Shown here: one piece after another, positions 38,601-53,495 of the stretch | Layout of the letters: the number at the start of each line of letters is the position of its first letter | How positions within the stretch are numbered: the stretch's first letter is position 1 | Assembly: GCA_035582835.1 (NCBI GenBank) | Contig: JAYKAV010000012.1 | Location: 282,818 to 346,817 of the forward strand | From: Phoebastria nigripes | Lineage: Eukaryota > Chordata > Aves > Procellariiformes > Diomedeidae | Direction of reading: 5' to 3' | Length of the DNA: 64,000 nucleotides | Translations under genes and position numbers: made by a program | Notes under the pieces: generated by a model | The model's input: only the letters and a program-made list of their open reading frames with translations | Database searches by the model: none | What the model was told of the DNA's origin: nothing

Positions 38601-41600
38601 ATTTTAAGAATGAGAATGAGAAATTTCACTATTTCCATTTCCTGTTTCTTATCAGAACCACAAACTGTTTCTAACTCAAGGGCAAAAAACAGACAAAATA
38701 AGCCAGTATGTGAGAAATGTGAATCTCTGTCCTCAGTGCAAGGCAAAGTAAAGGACNAATCCTCTTGTGACAAAGAGGACTGGTGCTCAGGGAGCCTGTG
38801 AGCAATTTCTGGCTCTACTACTTGCTGCCTGCTTGAACAGGAGGATGTTACAAAGCACCATGGAGTTTAAGATAACTGTTTCCTTCACTACTCAATTCAC
38901 AGAGGGATATATTCACACCGGTTTGTGGTTTAAGCTGCTATGATAATGAAGCACATGAAGAAAGAAATGACAATGCAGCAATGATAATGACTTCAATAAA
39001 GAAGTGACAACCTACATTAGTAGCAATTAGCTGGTGTGACGGTGAGAAGGACTCAGCATTGGTATTTTTATGCCTCCACAGCTTGCAATGGCAGTCTTAT
39101 CACTTGCTTTGGAAAGGGAAGAATTAGGGCAAAGCTCAGCATTTCTGAAAGCCTCACCTATTATGTTTAGTGAACGTAAGGGGTTTTGCAGCTTTTCACT
39201 AAACAGACGTAAACCCACCTCCCAGGCAGTCTTTATTCTGAGTGGGCAACAGAGTGTATCACTGCGATGTTTCCCAAGTATACCATACCACATCAAACTG
39301 ACCTGCTGGATGCAGGGAATGATAATCATTTAATATTATATAACATGGGCTAGACTCACATTATAGAAAAGTCTTCCTTATTATACTTCATTTTCAAGAA
39401 AAATGCCTTTTTTGAATTCCCTTGAGTGCACAGACATATGGTGAAAAAGAGGTTAGAGCTCAGATGCTTCTTTGAGGGTCCACTTTCAAATTTTAGGTTG
39501 CATTGATTTAGCTGTCAGAAAGATGTTATTTACAGTCCTGAAGTTAAGTCGAGCATGCTAGAATTCATGGAAGTCATTACTAGAGTTTTATGTTTTCTAT
39601 ATGGCTCTAGCATATAAGTCTCTTCTATAGTCTGAAAGGCCTAACCCATTTTTATAGCGGTTTAAATAATTACTACTTCCTAATCTCTTCAATTAGTTAC
39701 CTTACATTCAAAAAAAATGGTTTTTTTTCTATACTGTGAATTTTACATGGTTTCTTTCTCTTTCATATCAAGTCATTTCATCTCTCTGTATGAAAGGCTT
39801 ACTAACTTTGTAAAATAACATCCTGGTACTTTAGAAGTCATTCAATCTTTTTTTTCATTTTTTGTTTGCAACAGCTTCAAAGAAAATTCAATTGCACTTT
39901 ATTATCACTGCCAAGAAGTTGAAATTAGCAGGTGATTAAGCACTTAAAATATTTTGAGCATTTTCTGTTGCCAGAAATAGAAAATTTAAGTATAAAAAAA
40001 TTAAACTTATGATGGCACAATAATATATCACAGAAATAGTTTACTGAAGAACGCTGTTTTTAAGTAAAATGCAATTGAATATAATTCTTCCATTTAATAT
40101 AAATCTTTGGTGGGGAGCCTGCTTCCAATACTCCGGATCAGTTACGTATGAACACTAAACAAGCTGAAACTGTACATCTGCTGTAGCCTCCCACATTGCA
40201 CAGGACTTTTCCCTGACCCTAGCATCATTCATTGATTCTGTTCTCACCCAGAGATCTTCAGAAAGAAGCCCACAGCCTATGTTTGGTCTCTCACTTCTTT
40301 AACAACCTACACTTTAAGCTAACTTTTAAGACGTTGTTTTGCAGAGGTGGCTATTAGAGCACGACACTGTGTTTATAAACGTTAAACTAAAACCACAGGG
40401 CTGGATTTTGAGATCCCCCATTTCAGAGTTGAGGCTGCTGCATCTTGATCCGACATAGTGTTACGGTAATCAAATAGTTACCAACATGGATTCCCTTGGA
40501 GTTTAACAGTCAAATCCATTCTCTTTTTATCTTCACAACCAATGCCTCAATTAAAGCACTGACATGTGAAACCCTAGATTTTACTATGGTGAGAATGATG
40601 GACGTCCTCCATGAAATGGAGGGAAACCCAGCTGTACTGTAGTAAGCTGTAACTTTCCACTAGCAGAAAAGTGATGTAAGTGAATAGTAAGAATGAGGAG
40701 GATTTAATCTGTTTTCAGAAAACAGACCTTGGAAATGCAAAAAAAGATTAAATCTGCTTTACTTAGAAATGGAAACCCAGATCAAATTTCCATGCTGTTT
40801 AATATTCCTATCCAGCAGATCTGCACACACTGACATGGGTGAAGACCTTGCCCACTAACTTTTAAGAGCTGAAACAATATCTGCTACTTCCACGTAATCG
40901 CAGACTGATCATCCCTTCCATTGTTTGCAGAAGCTTGAAAATAAAATGTCTCTAGTTATCGATTTGCTACTTCTTTTTCATTTAGNGACTATTGATCACT
41001 GTTTATGTGTGTGTCTTTCATGTTGAGCAGAAATTAACATTGAAAACTTCTTGGAATTCACTGCATTCATACCTACTTGACATTCCTGGGGGAAGCTTGC
41101 TACCATGATCACTGTAACTGGGGTTTTCAAAAATCTGTTTCGTTTTCTCCTCCAATCTCTTGGCAGCAAAAAAAGATTTATAGACAAAATCTTTTTATTA
41201 TTATTATTATTGTTGGCACTTACCTGAGACAGAAAATGTGGTTGTCACAGAGTTTGAGCTCACAGAGTCATTTCAAACCACACAGTATTATTTAGGCTGC
41301 GGTTATCTTGCCTACATTACAAAAATAAACCTCTTACGGATGTGAGGCATTTTTTCATGACTATCTGGAAGAGAAACTCTTGTGATTACCACTAAAATTG
41401 CTAGCTAGTGTGTGTATGGGAGGCCAGCTCTGAGATACATGCTGATCTGTAATTTGAGAAAAATATGGATGGATTAGTCTAGTGGGGCCATGTGTAGGGG
41501 CTGGATGAATGAAAATATCTGAGATAGAGATGAACCATTGCTTGACTGAAGCTATTACATCTGTACCATCTGTAAAACAGTCCTCTCATTGGTCTTACTA

Positions 41601-44600
41601 CATTCGGATCCTACAGTTTTCCTAGTTTTGGTTCTATCAGCTCCAAATACAGTCAAAATCACAGGCCAAGTACACATTTTCCATGAGACTAGATTGTAGT
41701 CCTGAACCATCAAATAATAATGCAAATAAATTCTTTTTATTTACCTTGTATTTGTTTTTCATCCTCCAGAACTCCCCTTTTCTATATTCTTTCATTAAAC
41801 TTTAGGGTTAGACTCTAAAAAAAAAGAAATCAAAATGAAAAGCAATGTTTAATTCTCATGGAATTACACAGTTTCAGGAACTGGAGAAAAAACTCACACC
41901 TACCATTCCAGGATTCATGTTAGCAATTGCTCTAGTTGATGGCACAGTTATCACAATTAGCATCCAGACAGAGATAAGGCTCTCTACGGCTTCTGCTGCA
42001 GGAGTTAAGAGGGGAGCAAGTAAGAGGACAACTTTTGAATGTGGAGGTAGACTTCAGACGCACAGGAGACCTCCAGCCCCCACTTCTCTGGGTCTCTCTG
42101 CTTTCCTCTATCTGTGCAAGGTCCATCTGGAGGTGACAATCCTTGTCCTAGTAGGGCAGGTTAAGGAGAAAGCTGTCTAAAGTCCTACTAGCTTTGCAGC
42201 AAGAGGTAAATTTATAGACTTTAATCCTAATCTTTATGCCTTTACTTTTATATGTTTGATTTTTAGACCCTTTTAGAATTGTGGCAATAGGATTTTTTTT
42301 CACTCCTGTATAGCGTAGTACCATGGTATTTTGTCCTTTGTTCAATATTAATATATGCTTTATTGTTCTATTCTAATTACAATCTCATTATTAAAGGGGC
42401 ACTATGTTTTCCTCTGACAGATATTGCATCTCATTGTTAGTGGATCTTGGTTATTCTGTGCTTATTGTTATTAATAATTTGTAGCAATTGAATTGGTATT
42501 AGAATATTACTCTGCTAAATCACTTTTGCTGCTAATCAAGGCACTATCTGTGACATTGTTTAGCTCCAAACATCATGCTCCCGCTTTTCAGCCTGCTATA
42601 ATTACCTGTAAGTCATTCATTTCTACTTATGTAGTCAGGTCTTTTAATCAAGACTCCTGTGAGCTTTGCCGTGGTGGGAGCTGCCGTTGGTAGGAATGAA
42701 AAGTTCTCATGGACAAAGATATTTTTGTAATGACAAATGCACCTTTCACTGCAGCCCTGGAAGTCCTTAGAAATAGAATAATTGTACTTGATGGTTCCAA
42801 ACTGGGCACAAAAGAAGGAGGAGGGTTTTGAGGGAAAAGTGAAAGATTACTGAAGTAATCCAACTATTCAAGATATCAGCAAGGAAAGTCACCATAACTT
42901 TAAAATGTCTTCTCTTCACAAAACGCTTGTCTGTAAGATCAGATCTGTCATACTATTTCTTGGGATAATATTTTCTCTGAATAAGCAACATCACTTCCTT
43001 ATTTGCCTGGGAACATTATTCACTTTTGTTCCCAAACAAACAGAAGATACAAAAAGGTCATTCTCGAGTCATGAGTGAAAACTCACGTTAACGGCTAGGG
43101 GGCTTATTGATGTATGTCTGGAGTAAATATGATTCTCTTTTAGTGATAGGACATCTGATATACTNTGTCGATCGCAAACATTTTACGTAGATCCAGGAAA
43201 ATCAGAAACACTGTTTATTTCTGTGCAATTCATTCTGTAGTCATTTTACTGGAGTGTAAAAAGGTAGCAGATATTTGTACTGAAATTGTTATGCTGGAGC
43301 TGTTCTGCACACACACGTGCACACACGTATACTTTACATGTGCACGCCAGTGCCATAGTTACGTAAAATTTGATTTCTGTATCTTCATTGGTACATTTGC
43401 ATTTCCGATTTAAGCAGACAATACCAAGAAAGCGGCAGTTAACGGTGGTGTTACNAGCATATGCAGACTGGACTGAAGTCACATCTCACCTGCTGGAAAT
43501 GTCACCCTGAGCTCCTTGTTTTGCTGCCAGTGCCTGCCCACCGAGAGGGCTGCTCAGGGGCAGGACAGCAGCAGGAGAGGGAAAGGAGGGTTCAAAAGCA
43601 AAGGGTGGCTCTCTCCATCAGCAGCTTCACCTTTCTTTTATCCAAGCCATGTGGGAGATGTTCTCTCTCCTATCCCCTCCCAGCTCTATCAGCAGCCGTG
43701 TATCTCACGGAGGAAGGCTCTTCGAGACAGGCAGGGGCTCAGGCACTTCAGCATCATCACAAAGCTTTGTTGCACCGTCAGTTATTTGTATGCATTGATC
43801 TCGTGTATGGGTATATTGTTTGCCACTGGATTTCCTTAAAAGCAGAGGCAAAGCTCATTATCATTTGGGAGAAGTGTCTTGGAAAATAGAAGCATGTTAT
43901 AAAATCAGGGAAGAAACACTGTCCTTTGGAAACGGCTTCCCCTTCACTGAATTGCTGTGTGCTCTTGGACAGATTTTTGTTTATATTGTTTCGTTGCCCC
44001 AACAGACATCCAGGCTGCCATTCCTCCCAAACCACAGCATGGTCTCCAGCTCATAGACTGTGCCCTGAACTCACCCTGGAAAATGGCTTTGTAGTTTAGA
44101 GTAAAATCTATNCAAACTTTGACTCACGTGCTTAGACGGCCTTCCCACCAACACAAAAGTGATTTATGGAATGCAATTTCTTCATCCTCTAATATTGTCT
44201 CCCTTCATAAACTTATGCCAAATAGTTTTTGATGATTGATTGCTTTTCCCACAGCTTATAAAAAAATGTATACCGGTACAGGCAATGTGAAAAAAACCTG
44301 CAGGGGTTAAACTCTAGTAACATCTTGTTGAGCATTAATCAGATTCATATTTCAGTCATATTAGTCTAAAGCTACTGAAATCACTGATGATACAACGCAA
44401 CTTAAATCAGAATATAACATTATACTTCCAACTACTGTTTCTAATTAGATTTATTCTGCTTTACACTGAATGTAATAGAAATAAAAGTTTTCTCTGCGTC
44501 TTTTCGTAAACATTTGTGGTTTTGCAAAACACAAAGAGTTCGCTCTAGGCCAGAGAAAATGTAGTCATTTATGCAATAGATATTGAATTCATATTTGCCT

Positions 44601-46160
44601 GACAAGTGACCTTATCAGCTATAACTTGTCATCTTCTAACTAGTCTGCATTTATTTTTTCACTAAATTAACCCCCAGCCTCTCCTGAAGATAAGCTGACA
44701 GTATACCAAATAGTGTGTGGTGTTGCAATTAGAATGGTGGTGCATAGGTACTCCACAAATTTGCCTCAAAGAAAGGTACATTTCCTTAATATCATATCAA
44801 TCTGATTACAAATGGAAACAGTTTTTATTCCCAATGATGCCACTGGCTTGCAAGGCTTGCTGACCAGTAACAACAACGTATTCTCTTTAGAGAGTCTAAG
44901 AATAATCACATAACCTAAAAGCGCACAGTGAGATCTAGGGACCAGGAATATCGCCACATTATTAAAACACATTTCAAAGTACAGAAAGCAAACAACAAAC
45001 CTGGTTTTGTTATTGCCCTTGGAAGTTTCCTTTTATAACAAATCATAAATAAGCACCCCTTATAAAATATGAAGCCACATGAAGTTTATCTGGATTCCAG
45101 GTTCATTTTTGTTTCCGTATCTATTTTCGAGACTTTCTATGACATAATGTTTAAATTGATAATTTCTGGAGATGTACAGAAATACAGCTTTAAAAGCTGG
45201 GTAAGCTTTCATATAAATAACCTGCGTGTCTACAATTTTTGAACACCTCCAGGGACAGATAGCTGCACATCAAAAGTTTTGAAGATTTGAATTTAATTCC
45301 TTCACAAGTTAAATGCCCAGGTCCTTAAATTTTTTTAAATGTTACTGTGTTTTACAGATCAAGACTGACCTGAAAGGTAGGCATCTAACATTTCTATGGA
45401 AAAGAATGAAATCCCATGAACAGAATCTAGCCTGATTCACATTGTATGCCTTAAAATAACTTAGTTTTACAGTTTTGGCTAAAAATCTAAACCAGATGAC
45501 TTGAAAAATCAACTGAAATTCATATATATTTTAAGGAAACCTAGCCTCGTTCAAGATTTTATGTCACAATCTGATATGTGTAAAATACTGCACTGTACAT
45601 ATACATAACTAATTTATAGGGAGAAGTTGAGAAAAGAGCACTTTTGTCAGCCCAAAGTTGGACGTTCACTGCAGGTCAAAATAATAAAACAACAATATGT
45701 TATATTGCGCTGACATTTTACTAAAATGTCCATATAGTTTTCCAGACAATAGAGACGTGAAAATACTAGCATGCAGAAAATAAATACGTTAAAACAACAC
45801 ATGTTGTAAATTCAGTCGGATACAATTATTGAGGAGAGGAAACATGTAATACCCTACTTTCTTTCCTTTAAAACTCTGCACTCTAAACCTACCTAAATTA
45901 GAGCAGTATCTATCATTGATTATGTCATTCCCCAGAAATATGGCCTTCAGACGGTTTGTCATAACTCTACTGGTGATACTACACAGCAGACACATTAAGT
46001 ATCAGTCAAGATGATACAATTTTCCAACTACAAGAAGTCAAGCAAATATGTTCTCAGCCTTCTGGGACAACCTTTCATGTAGATGGATGACACCAGACTG
46101 TGATGTATGGACTGAAACAAAGCAGTTCCTCATAGATCTTTATTGTGCCTTTTCCCTGGC

Positions 46161-46240
46161 TTTGATCAGGGCCCTAACCCTTATGGGAAGGACAGGTACT
46201 TAAATACCTAAACCCCATTGAAATCAGGGGATCAAGAGCC
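46161..46240. repeat. Relic of palindromic amniote repeat
   Basis: The sequence tttgatcagggccctaa..ggtacttaaatacctaaaccccattgaaatcaggggatcaagagcc resembles the ccattgaaatcaatggg / gatcagggcc palindromes of sauropsids. The outer tgatcagggcc and ggggatca blocks are only roughly complementary. Confidence 0.45.
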
Positions 46241-46308
46241 TGAATTCAAGTGACACCTGGCCTTTTGTCTTTACAGCCTGAAATTCTCCACCACCTCCAT
46301 CTCTTTTG

Positions 46309-46357
46309 TTTGNTTTTTTTTGTTTGTTTGNTTGGTTTTTTTGTTTGTTTTTTTTAA
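46309..46357. repeat. T-rich (TTTG)n low-complexity tract
   Basis: Imperfect ttttg/tttg units, including two unresolved bases. Just downstream, the word ttttgcctttgcatttta is repeated with a 23-base period (46394 and 46417). Confidence 0.85.
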
Positions 46358-47960
46358 ATAATATCATCTTTACGTTATTTAATGCTTTCGGGGTTTTGCC
46401 TTTGCATTTTATTTTATTTTGCCTTTGCATTTATTACATTTTACCGCTCACATTATCCCCGTAATTGAAGTACTCTCTGCCCCAGCTCAGGTTCGCTGTG
46501 ATGAGAAGTAGCTCCCACATTGAGTGTACTTCTTCCTTTGGCACATTATGGCACCAAACCACTTTTTTTCAAATCTGCTTCAGTTTGAATTTCACCACTG
46601 GCATAGATGAGATGACTAATCCAATTTCCCTCTATGCAGAGAGTCCTCTTGCAGTTCTTTCTGCACTTCTACTTTTTCCCTGAATAGTCGTCATTTAATG
46701 CCCCGTTATCTTAGATGGCACTCATTTAGTGGTTTATTAAGCAGTAATTTAGCAGCCTGTTATCAGTTCCTACTGTAGCTAGGAAAAATATGCAATCCAA
46801 GTACGCAACATTTCTGCAGAATTATAGCATTTTTGTGATTTTTGGATTAGAGAAAAAATTACAGAGAAGTAATACATATGAAATGTTTTCCCTGCATTTC
46901 ATTATTGTCCTTGCACTAAAGCTCCCATCAGGCTATTCAGAATGTAGATTGCCTGATCTCTATTTCTGTTTCCAGCCCAAGCAGTGGAACTGTACAAAAT
47001 TGCAGAGAACTCAATGGACTGAGACAAGAGTAAGGAGGTCCTAAGCCTGGACTTGGTTCTTCTGCCTGCACTGATGCTGTCCTTTCTGTAAGGTTTCCAG
47101 GTGGGGAGAAGGCATGAGGCTTAGATTAGTTTTTGTGAGCTTCTTAAAAACCAGGGAGTTTAAATGAAATAATGGGCAAGGGTAGAAACCAAAGTGTGCC
47201 CTAAGCATTAAATACAGTAGCAGAGAGGGATCTGTGCAAATCCCAGCTGGAAAAATGGTTTTGCAAAATAATTTTGATGATAACATAGGCAAAGACTTGA
47301 TTTGTAATTACAGCTTTTAAGATCTGGATGAAAATAGAAGTACTTTTTATTAATAAATCATTCCTGTTTCTTAAAATTGCCAGATTACAACAAATAATGA
47401 AAGTAGAGACAAAAGGAAGCAGCTAAGAGGGTAAGGAGATACCAGCAAGCTACACTGGCACTGGCGATTGCGCAGGTACCAGAGATAGGGGATTTTTCGT
47501 GTCTGGCTTATGAAGCGCATTTCTGGTTCTAGTTTCCCTCTGGAAATATATGCACAAGAGACACAAGAGGACAAATCATACAAAATCTCCTCAAGTGGCA
47601 TATCATCCTACGCTCTACGGGCTCTTGTCTGGAGTGAGTGCCTCAGAAAGGGTTAACAGGGACACCTGAAGAAAACCCTATTTTGGACTACTGCTGTTTA
47701 TAACAGTATAGCATTGAAATGATGTCAAACATCAACATCAGAGGGGGAAAGGGACTGCCTTAAAGGTATAATGGTAGGTCTCTCCACTTTTCCAATTTTC
47801 CCCAGGTTTTTCAGGCTGCTGACATGGCCAGCAATGTTTCCACTTCACGTACACCTGGCTCCGAGCCCTGCCGTGGTCAGGTTGGCCCTGCCTGCTGAAC
47901 CCTTCCCTTTCTGTCTCTGCTCCAAAGCACAATTTCAGTGCAGCCCTATCAGCCTGCGTT

Positions 47961-47977
47961 GTTTTTTTTTTTTTTTC
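47961..47977. repeat. Poly-T tract
   Basis: A run of T followed by a cctcctttc pyrimidine stretch. I see no retrocopy next to it, so it is listed as simple sequence. Confidence 0.8.
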
Positions 47978-50669
47978 CTCCTTTCGGTTGGGTTTTGTTT
48001 TGCTATTTATGCTGTCATTTTTTTGAGAATAGATCAGATAAAGGTCATTTTTTACTTGAATGGAAAAGAACAGTAATTTGACAGTGAGACATTCCCAGCT
48101 TGCCATACATCAGAAATGTTGATATTAGCTCCATTAAAACAGAGACTAGAGACAAAAATTGCCCGAGCAACTCAATTGCTAGCAGTTGTTTTCCAGAAAA
48201 TAAGCATTTACAAAGTTACGTTTGTGGCTTCTGCTAAATTTTAGGATGCCGTTACTGAAAAGACTTTAACTTCATTTGTGTTTGCTCAGAGAAAGATCAT
48301 CATGAAGATATTAAACAGTCACAAAAGATGATAGCTTCAAATAGTGTCTTTTGGCTGATCTATAATCATTTGCTTTGGCAATTTTATTCAAGAACATTAG
48401 CGCTGATCGCTTATGCTGTGTTCCTAATTATTTCTGAAATATTGTGCTGTTGCTCATGCTGAAATGCATAACGAGCAAAGCGGTAGGTTAGTTCGAAATG
48501 CAATGTTCTAACTGGTTTTTAATCAATGAGTGATAATGATAGCTTGTGTTTTGACTTTCACTGTTTAATTGCCAGTAATAAAGCAGATCTTAGTTGATGA
48601 TATTTAACAGAGTTCAGTTTTATTTATCTCCGTTTATTCTATTTATTTTAGAAGTGCCTGGGAGCTTTCAGTGCTTGACACAATAACAAAATATACAATG
48701 TTAATTATAGTTTGGTTGCCTAGTATTTTCCACAATAGAGGATTATGATGCCCTTTCATGGGGAGCTACTGCACCTCACTGTTTTCAGCAGGTTTCTGAA
48801 ATGCAGTAGGTGTCTAATGGTAAAGCTATGTTCCATGAAATCCCAACCAGATTTTTCTGAGTTACAGACTGTTTAAATCACTATTTCCTTTCTGCTGCTT
48901 ATGATAGTCATGATTTTTTTTGCCAGGATGCCAAAAAAATAATTAAACATAAATATTCTAAGGGTGAGGCAGATCTGCAGGTGATGCTGCACAAGAAAGT
49001 ACATCTCATCAAAACAGCCATACTAGCTCAGATTAAAGGTGTATCCAACTGATTACACGACAGTCAGCCAAAAAGTAGACACCTAAAGAAGACCGTAAGA
49101 GCAGAGATGGCATGTAGCTTGAACACTATATTGCATATTCCTCTACTTTTACGCTACATGCAATGCCCAAAGCAGAGCTGAACTGGGATGATTTTTCTGG
49201 TCAGGATAGTGGACACAATCAAGCAAAATCCCCTGGGAGCAGAGAAGTGTGCCGTACTCGGCACACCAGGCAGCAGTTCTCTATTTGTATGGCAATACAA
49301 AGGGCTAAGAGGGAAAGCGGAGACATTTCTGCTTGACCCTTGAGTTTCTTCACTGGCCGATAGTCAATTTTGCAATAGACTGTACCTGATTTTTGGTCAA
49401 GAAAGGCTATTTTTTTGTTTAAGTTGCAAATTTAGTTTCAATCTGCTGAATGGATATCAATACTGTGATGACAAGCATATGTAAATCAGTCAGTCAATAT
49501 GATAAATATTTCAATAATATCCTGCCTAATTAATCTAATTTAAATCAGATTGTACCCTAGGTTTAAAATGTTACAAATATCTCTTGCGTTCCTCTTCAAT
49601 TATATGTAAGAAAATAAAGACCTTCTTAATCTTGCCTCGTTTGACATTACCTTAATTGCTTAAGATGATTTATTTTCCAAGATTTTATTCCCAAGTTATC
49701 AATCATCTGAAAGCAAGAAGTAGGTGGCAGCCNGAAATTTCTGTAACAGATCTTCCTGTGTCCTAAGAATTTTTGCCATGGTAGTAATTTGGACTACAAA
49801 AATAAATTCTCTCCACATGTTTTTCTATTATCTTCATGATGTCTATTATTTCTAAGCATTATTCCAGAATATAAACCTTTCTATCTACATACAAAATCAT
49901 TTCTGATGTCAAGTTCTTACAGCTAGTTCCTGACTAGCTTTATTCATGCTTGTTATTTAAGCCCTAGTGGGAAAAGCAAGCATCTATGAAGCAGCCATTT
50001 CGTTCCAGTTATTCAAAGTAAATAAGCAAAATTTAAATATCATGTACACAGAGATTAAACATCCACCTGCAATTTAAGTCCCCTATAATGGTGATTGTAT
50101 CTAGCTTTCTACAAGGTCTGGGACTCATAATACTGCAAAAAACAAAATACCGCTTCACATTACGACATGTTTCCTATTGAACACAAATGGGAATTACGAA
50201 GTGTGCCCTCTGGAAACAAAAGAGGAATCATTGTTTGCTTTAGTATATTCAAACTATTTGCAAGCCAGCCTTTTTCATCGTTTCTTTTTCGTTCCAATGT
50301 GGCTNGATCTTTGCTACTAAGTATCTGTCTGAAAATAATGCAGCTGTCATCAATATCCAGTAGCTATCGCNCACTGAATTAGTACAGTTTTCAAACACCA
50401 AAGTATTTAGTACACCAATTATCATTTATTACATAGCATGCAGTCAATATAAATGGAAGAGGAAAGAGACGTTCTTAGCAGATCTCTTCCCTCTTTCCCT
50501 ATAGCGTGTGCGTGTGAGCGTGTAANTGCTTGTAAGGATGTATATGCACTATATGTTTATATACACATGTAAGTATAGGATAAATATATGTTACATAGTA
50601 CAGTGTTTCACATGCAGAGAAGACTAAGAAAAAATGGAGCATCAGTTGCTTACACTTTGTTCAGTAGGG

Positions 50670-50732
50670 GTTGATCCATTGCCCATTGAAGTTTATGAAA
50701 GGCTTTCACTGACTTCAAAGCACTTTGGCTCA
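50670..50732. repeat. Relic of palindromic amniote repeat
   Basis: The sequence ttgatccattgcccattgaagtttatgaaaggctttcactgacttcaaagcactttggctca has the cattgaagt..actgacttca centre and a gatcc-type outer end. It is another old copy of the same repeat type. Confidence 0.5.
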
Positions 50733-52299
50733 CAGTCTCTGCATGGAAAAAGAAAAAAATTGATGAAGCATGAAACTGTATCTACTACAAGCTATAAAAA
50801 TGTTAGCCAAACTTAGCATTCATCAGGCTGCTGCATATTTTCTGCACTGAAGTTACAGTCACGCTGGGGGAATAAAAAAAAAAAGTGTCCTAGTAAATTC
50901 GGTTGTATTTGATCAGTATTTTTCCAACAGATTCCCCAAGTCTTTCTGCCATGGAGCAGGAAGAGGGGTGGCACGAAAGGTGGTAAAGATTTGTGTAAAT
51001 GAACTTGAAGATTAAAAGGCTTGGTTGTCCCAGATACCTCAGGCTAGCCAAGAACAGGGGGGCGGAGGAATAAGACATTTCAGTCTAACTCCTTGAAAAC
51101 ACTCAGATGGTTTATTCTAACATAGAAAAAGGGCAAAAAGAGAGACAGAGCTATTCCTCCCCCCAGGCTTGCTCAGGATCCAGAGGAAGGAGGCGATGGA
51201 GCAATTCCCTTTTGTCTCCCTCTGTCTCCAGAGTCACTGGATGGGAGCGTAGGGCCGCAAAGCAAGATGCTTAATGAAGAGACTGAAATGGGTCTGAAAT
51301 GGAGCTTAAAGGCTGGAAGAAATTTTCACAAATCTCTTTTTATTTTTTTCCGTTTTGAGTATAAGCAGAACNGTAGCTTGCCAAGTTGTTATATGCTTAT
51401 TCAAGTTAGCGTTTCACTCCTCCCTCCTTTCTACAGAGCATCTATCAATAGTTGCAATGGAGTTTTGGAGTCATCACACAAAAACCCAGAGCTGATCAAT
51501 ACTAGCAGTGGCAAAAATTAGCTGAGCTTAATTAATCACCATCCTCCTAAGACAGTAAAGCATGGTTATATTTTGCACAAAAAAGTTACAGAGAAACAAA
51601 GTGCTGGATTTATTTAACTGGCAGGATATTAAATGATATAGCTGTTATCTTTTCCTGTATTGTAAATTATTGAATTAAGCCTTCAGTCAGTTTGGCAACA
51701 GTGCCAAATGAATATTACAACAGTACAATGCAGCAAACAGTATCTGTCATCAAATATAGGTCTCACTTATAACTGAAATTACAGTGAACAAAATGCTTGT
51801 GCAGTAGATTGGAAAAGGTTCATTATTATTTATTCATCTTGCCTAGTAACACAAAATCTAATGAAATTTCATTGAGAAGAGTGCACGTCAGGATTACTAT
51901 ACNTCATAAAGACACGTCCCTCTAACTTCATTGTGGATATTTGTCTCCGTAATTAGATGTCTGTTCCACAATAGTTCTGTATCTGAAGGACACGACCAAG
52001 TTCATGACATAAAACAAATCACCTGCACAAATGAAAAGGCTTCCTTTATCTCGTCTACATCTTGCACAATAGCACAAAAGTCTTCAGAAAATCTTTCCAT
52101 AAAGCCAATGAAGTCATGTACAGTTAGTAATTCTAGCATTGTTCCTCACACATTTTTTTATTTTTTAATAAAATATTACATTATTAATACAGTTCACATA
52201 TTGGTGTATTTATAGCCCCTTTACCTATTCAGGCTATTGTACCTTTACACATATCTCCACAATGAATTGTTCATAAATCTGTGTTCATCTGTAGCCAAA

Positions 52300-52355
52300 A
52301 GTGTAAATTAGTGAAGCTCCATTGAATGCTATCCAGAATGCATCAATTATGAGCA
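52300..52355. repeat. Relic of palindromic amniote repeat (gtgtaaat type)
   Basis: The sequence agtgtaaattagtgaagctccattgaatgctatccagaatgcatcaatta resembles gtgtaaatcag..gctccattgaagtcaatgg as I recall it. Only the left arm and centre are clear. Confidence 0.4.
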
Positions 52356-53446
52356 ATTTTCCTTCACTGTAGCTTGAACTTCTGGACTGGAAGCTTTAGG
52401 GAATATTTTGGTTTTGTATTGAATTCAGTTAGTATCATGTAAATCCGAAGTAAGAGTTTGATTGCTATACTCAGTAAGATATTATGAGAAACATCACATT
52501 TTGGCTTTTAGAGATCTATCCTTAATTATTTCAGAATTAGAATGTGTGTATCTGTTAGACCAAAATGCAGATGGGTAATAAATTCACTGATACCCAATTA
52601 TATTCACAGAAAGTTAGCTCAAAGTGCTGAAGTAATACTGATTATCATAATAGAACTGTTAAAAAATGTTTGAAGCATCAGATTTTGACAAAATCTTTTG
52701 TCGATATGTATGTTTAATTGAAAAAGGCTCATAATTCAAGAATATGGTCGGGTTTGCATAATACTTCCTTAATTATTACCTGTGATATATTACACCCTAA
52801 TTTTATATGCTAGATTCTGGCAATCCTGACAGCTGGTGCTATTAGTAATTAAAGTAATATTTTATACTTTTATTGTTTGTTTTCACACCCAAGTACTTCA
52901 GGAAAATGTGCGGTTAGTTTATAACCTGAGTGTGTTGCTTGCCACGCTAGCCTCTGATCACCCTACCTACACCACCATACAGGTTATGTTTAAATACTAG
53001 GAAAAATAATGGAATATTTGAATAATTTTTCAAGGAATAAAATTTGGGGGATACAGAATTGTTCTCATTGAAGATATTTAACATTTCTCTGCCATTTGTC
53101 AGGGATGGAGGAGCCCTAACTATTCAGGTCTTGAAAGCTACGTCTCCAAACTCAAATCCAGACCGTGGTTCTCCAGGTGAGCCGCAGACAAGCTCCGTGC
53201 ACCAGGNGTGGGAAGGGGGAACAAAGCAGGGCGGGCGCTGGGGGTGACGGCTCCAACCCTGCTGCTGGGAAATGGCAGGTTCACAGCTATGCCTCCTTTC
53301 ATCTGCTTACCCTCACTATTCTTCAAATCTGCGAGGAAGGGGTATCGCTAGCCCACTGTGTCCCAGATGAAAGGGATGCCTTGCACTGTTGACTGTCATT
53401 TTATAGGCAGCTTTGTATATAAAATCTGGGCTCGAGAGCCAAGCTT

Positions 53447-53495
53447 CGATTCATTACTGAGAGTTTCTCTGACTTCAGTAGGGCCAGGACTTCAC
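53447..53495. repeat. Relic of palindromic amniote repeat
   Basis: The core gagtttctctgacttcagtagggccaggacttcac resembles the common form attgacttcaatggggccaggatttcac as I recall it. It is a fragment of one arm. Confidence 0.45.

Noticed and set aside
43461..43889. Plus-strand 142-codon frame as a gene or exon
   Set aside because: Overlapping frames are also open (43516-43839), the composition is locally GC-rich and biased, and no domain is visible.
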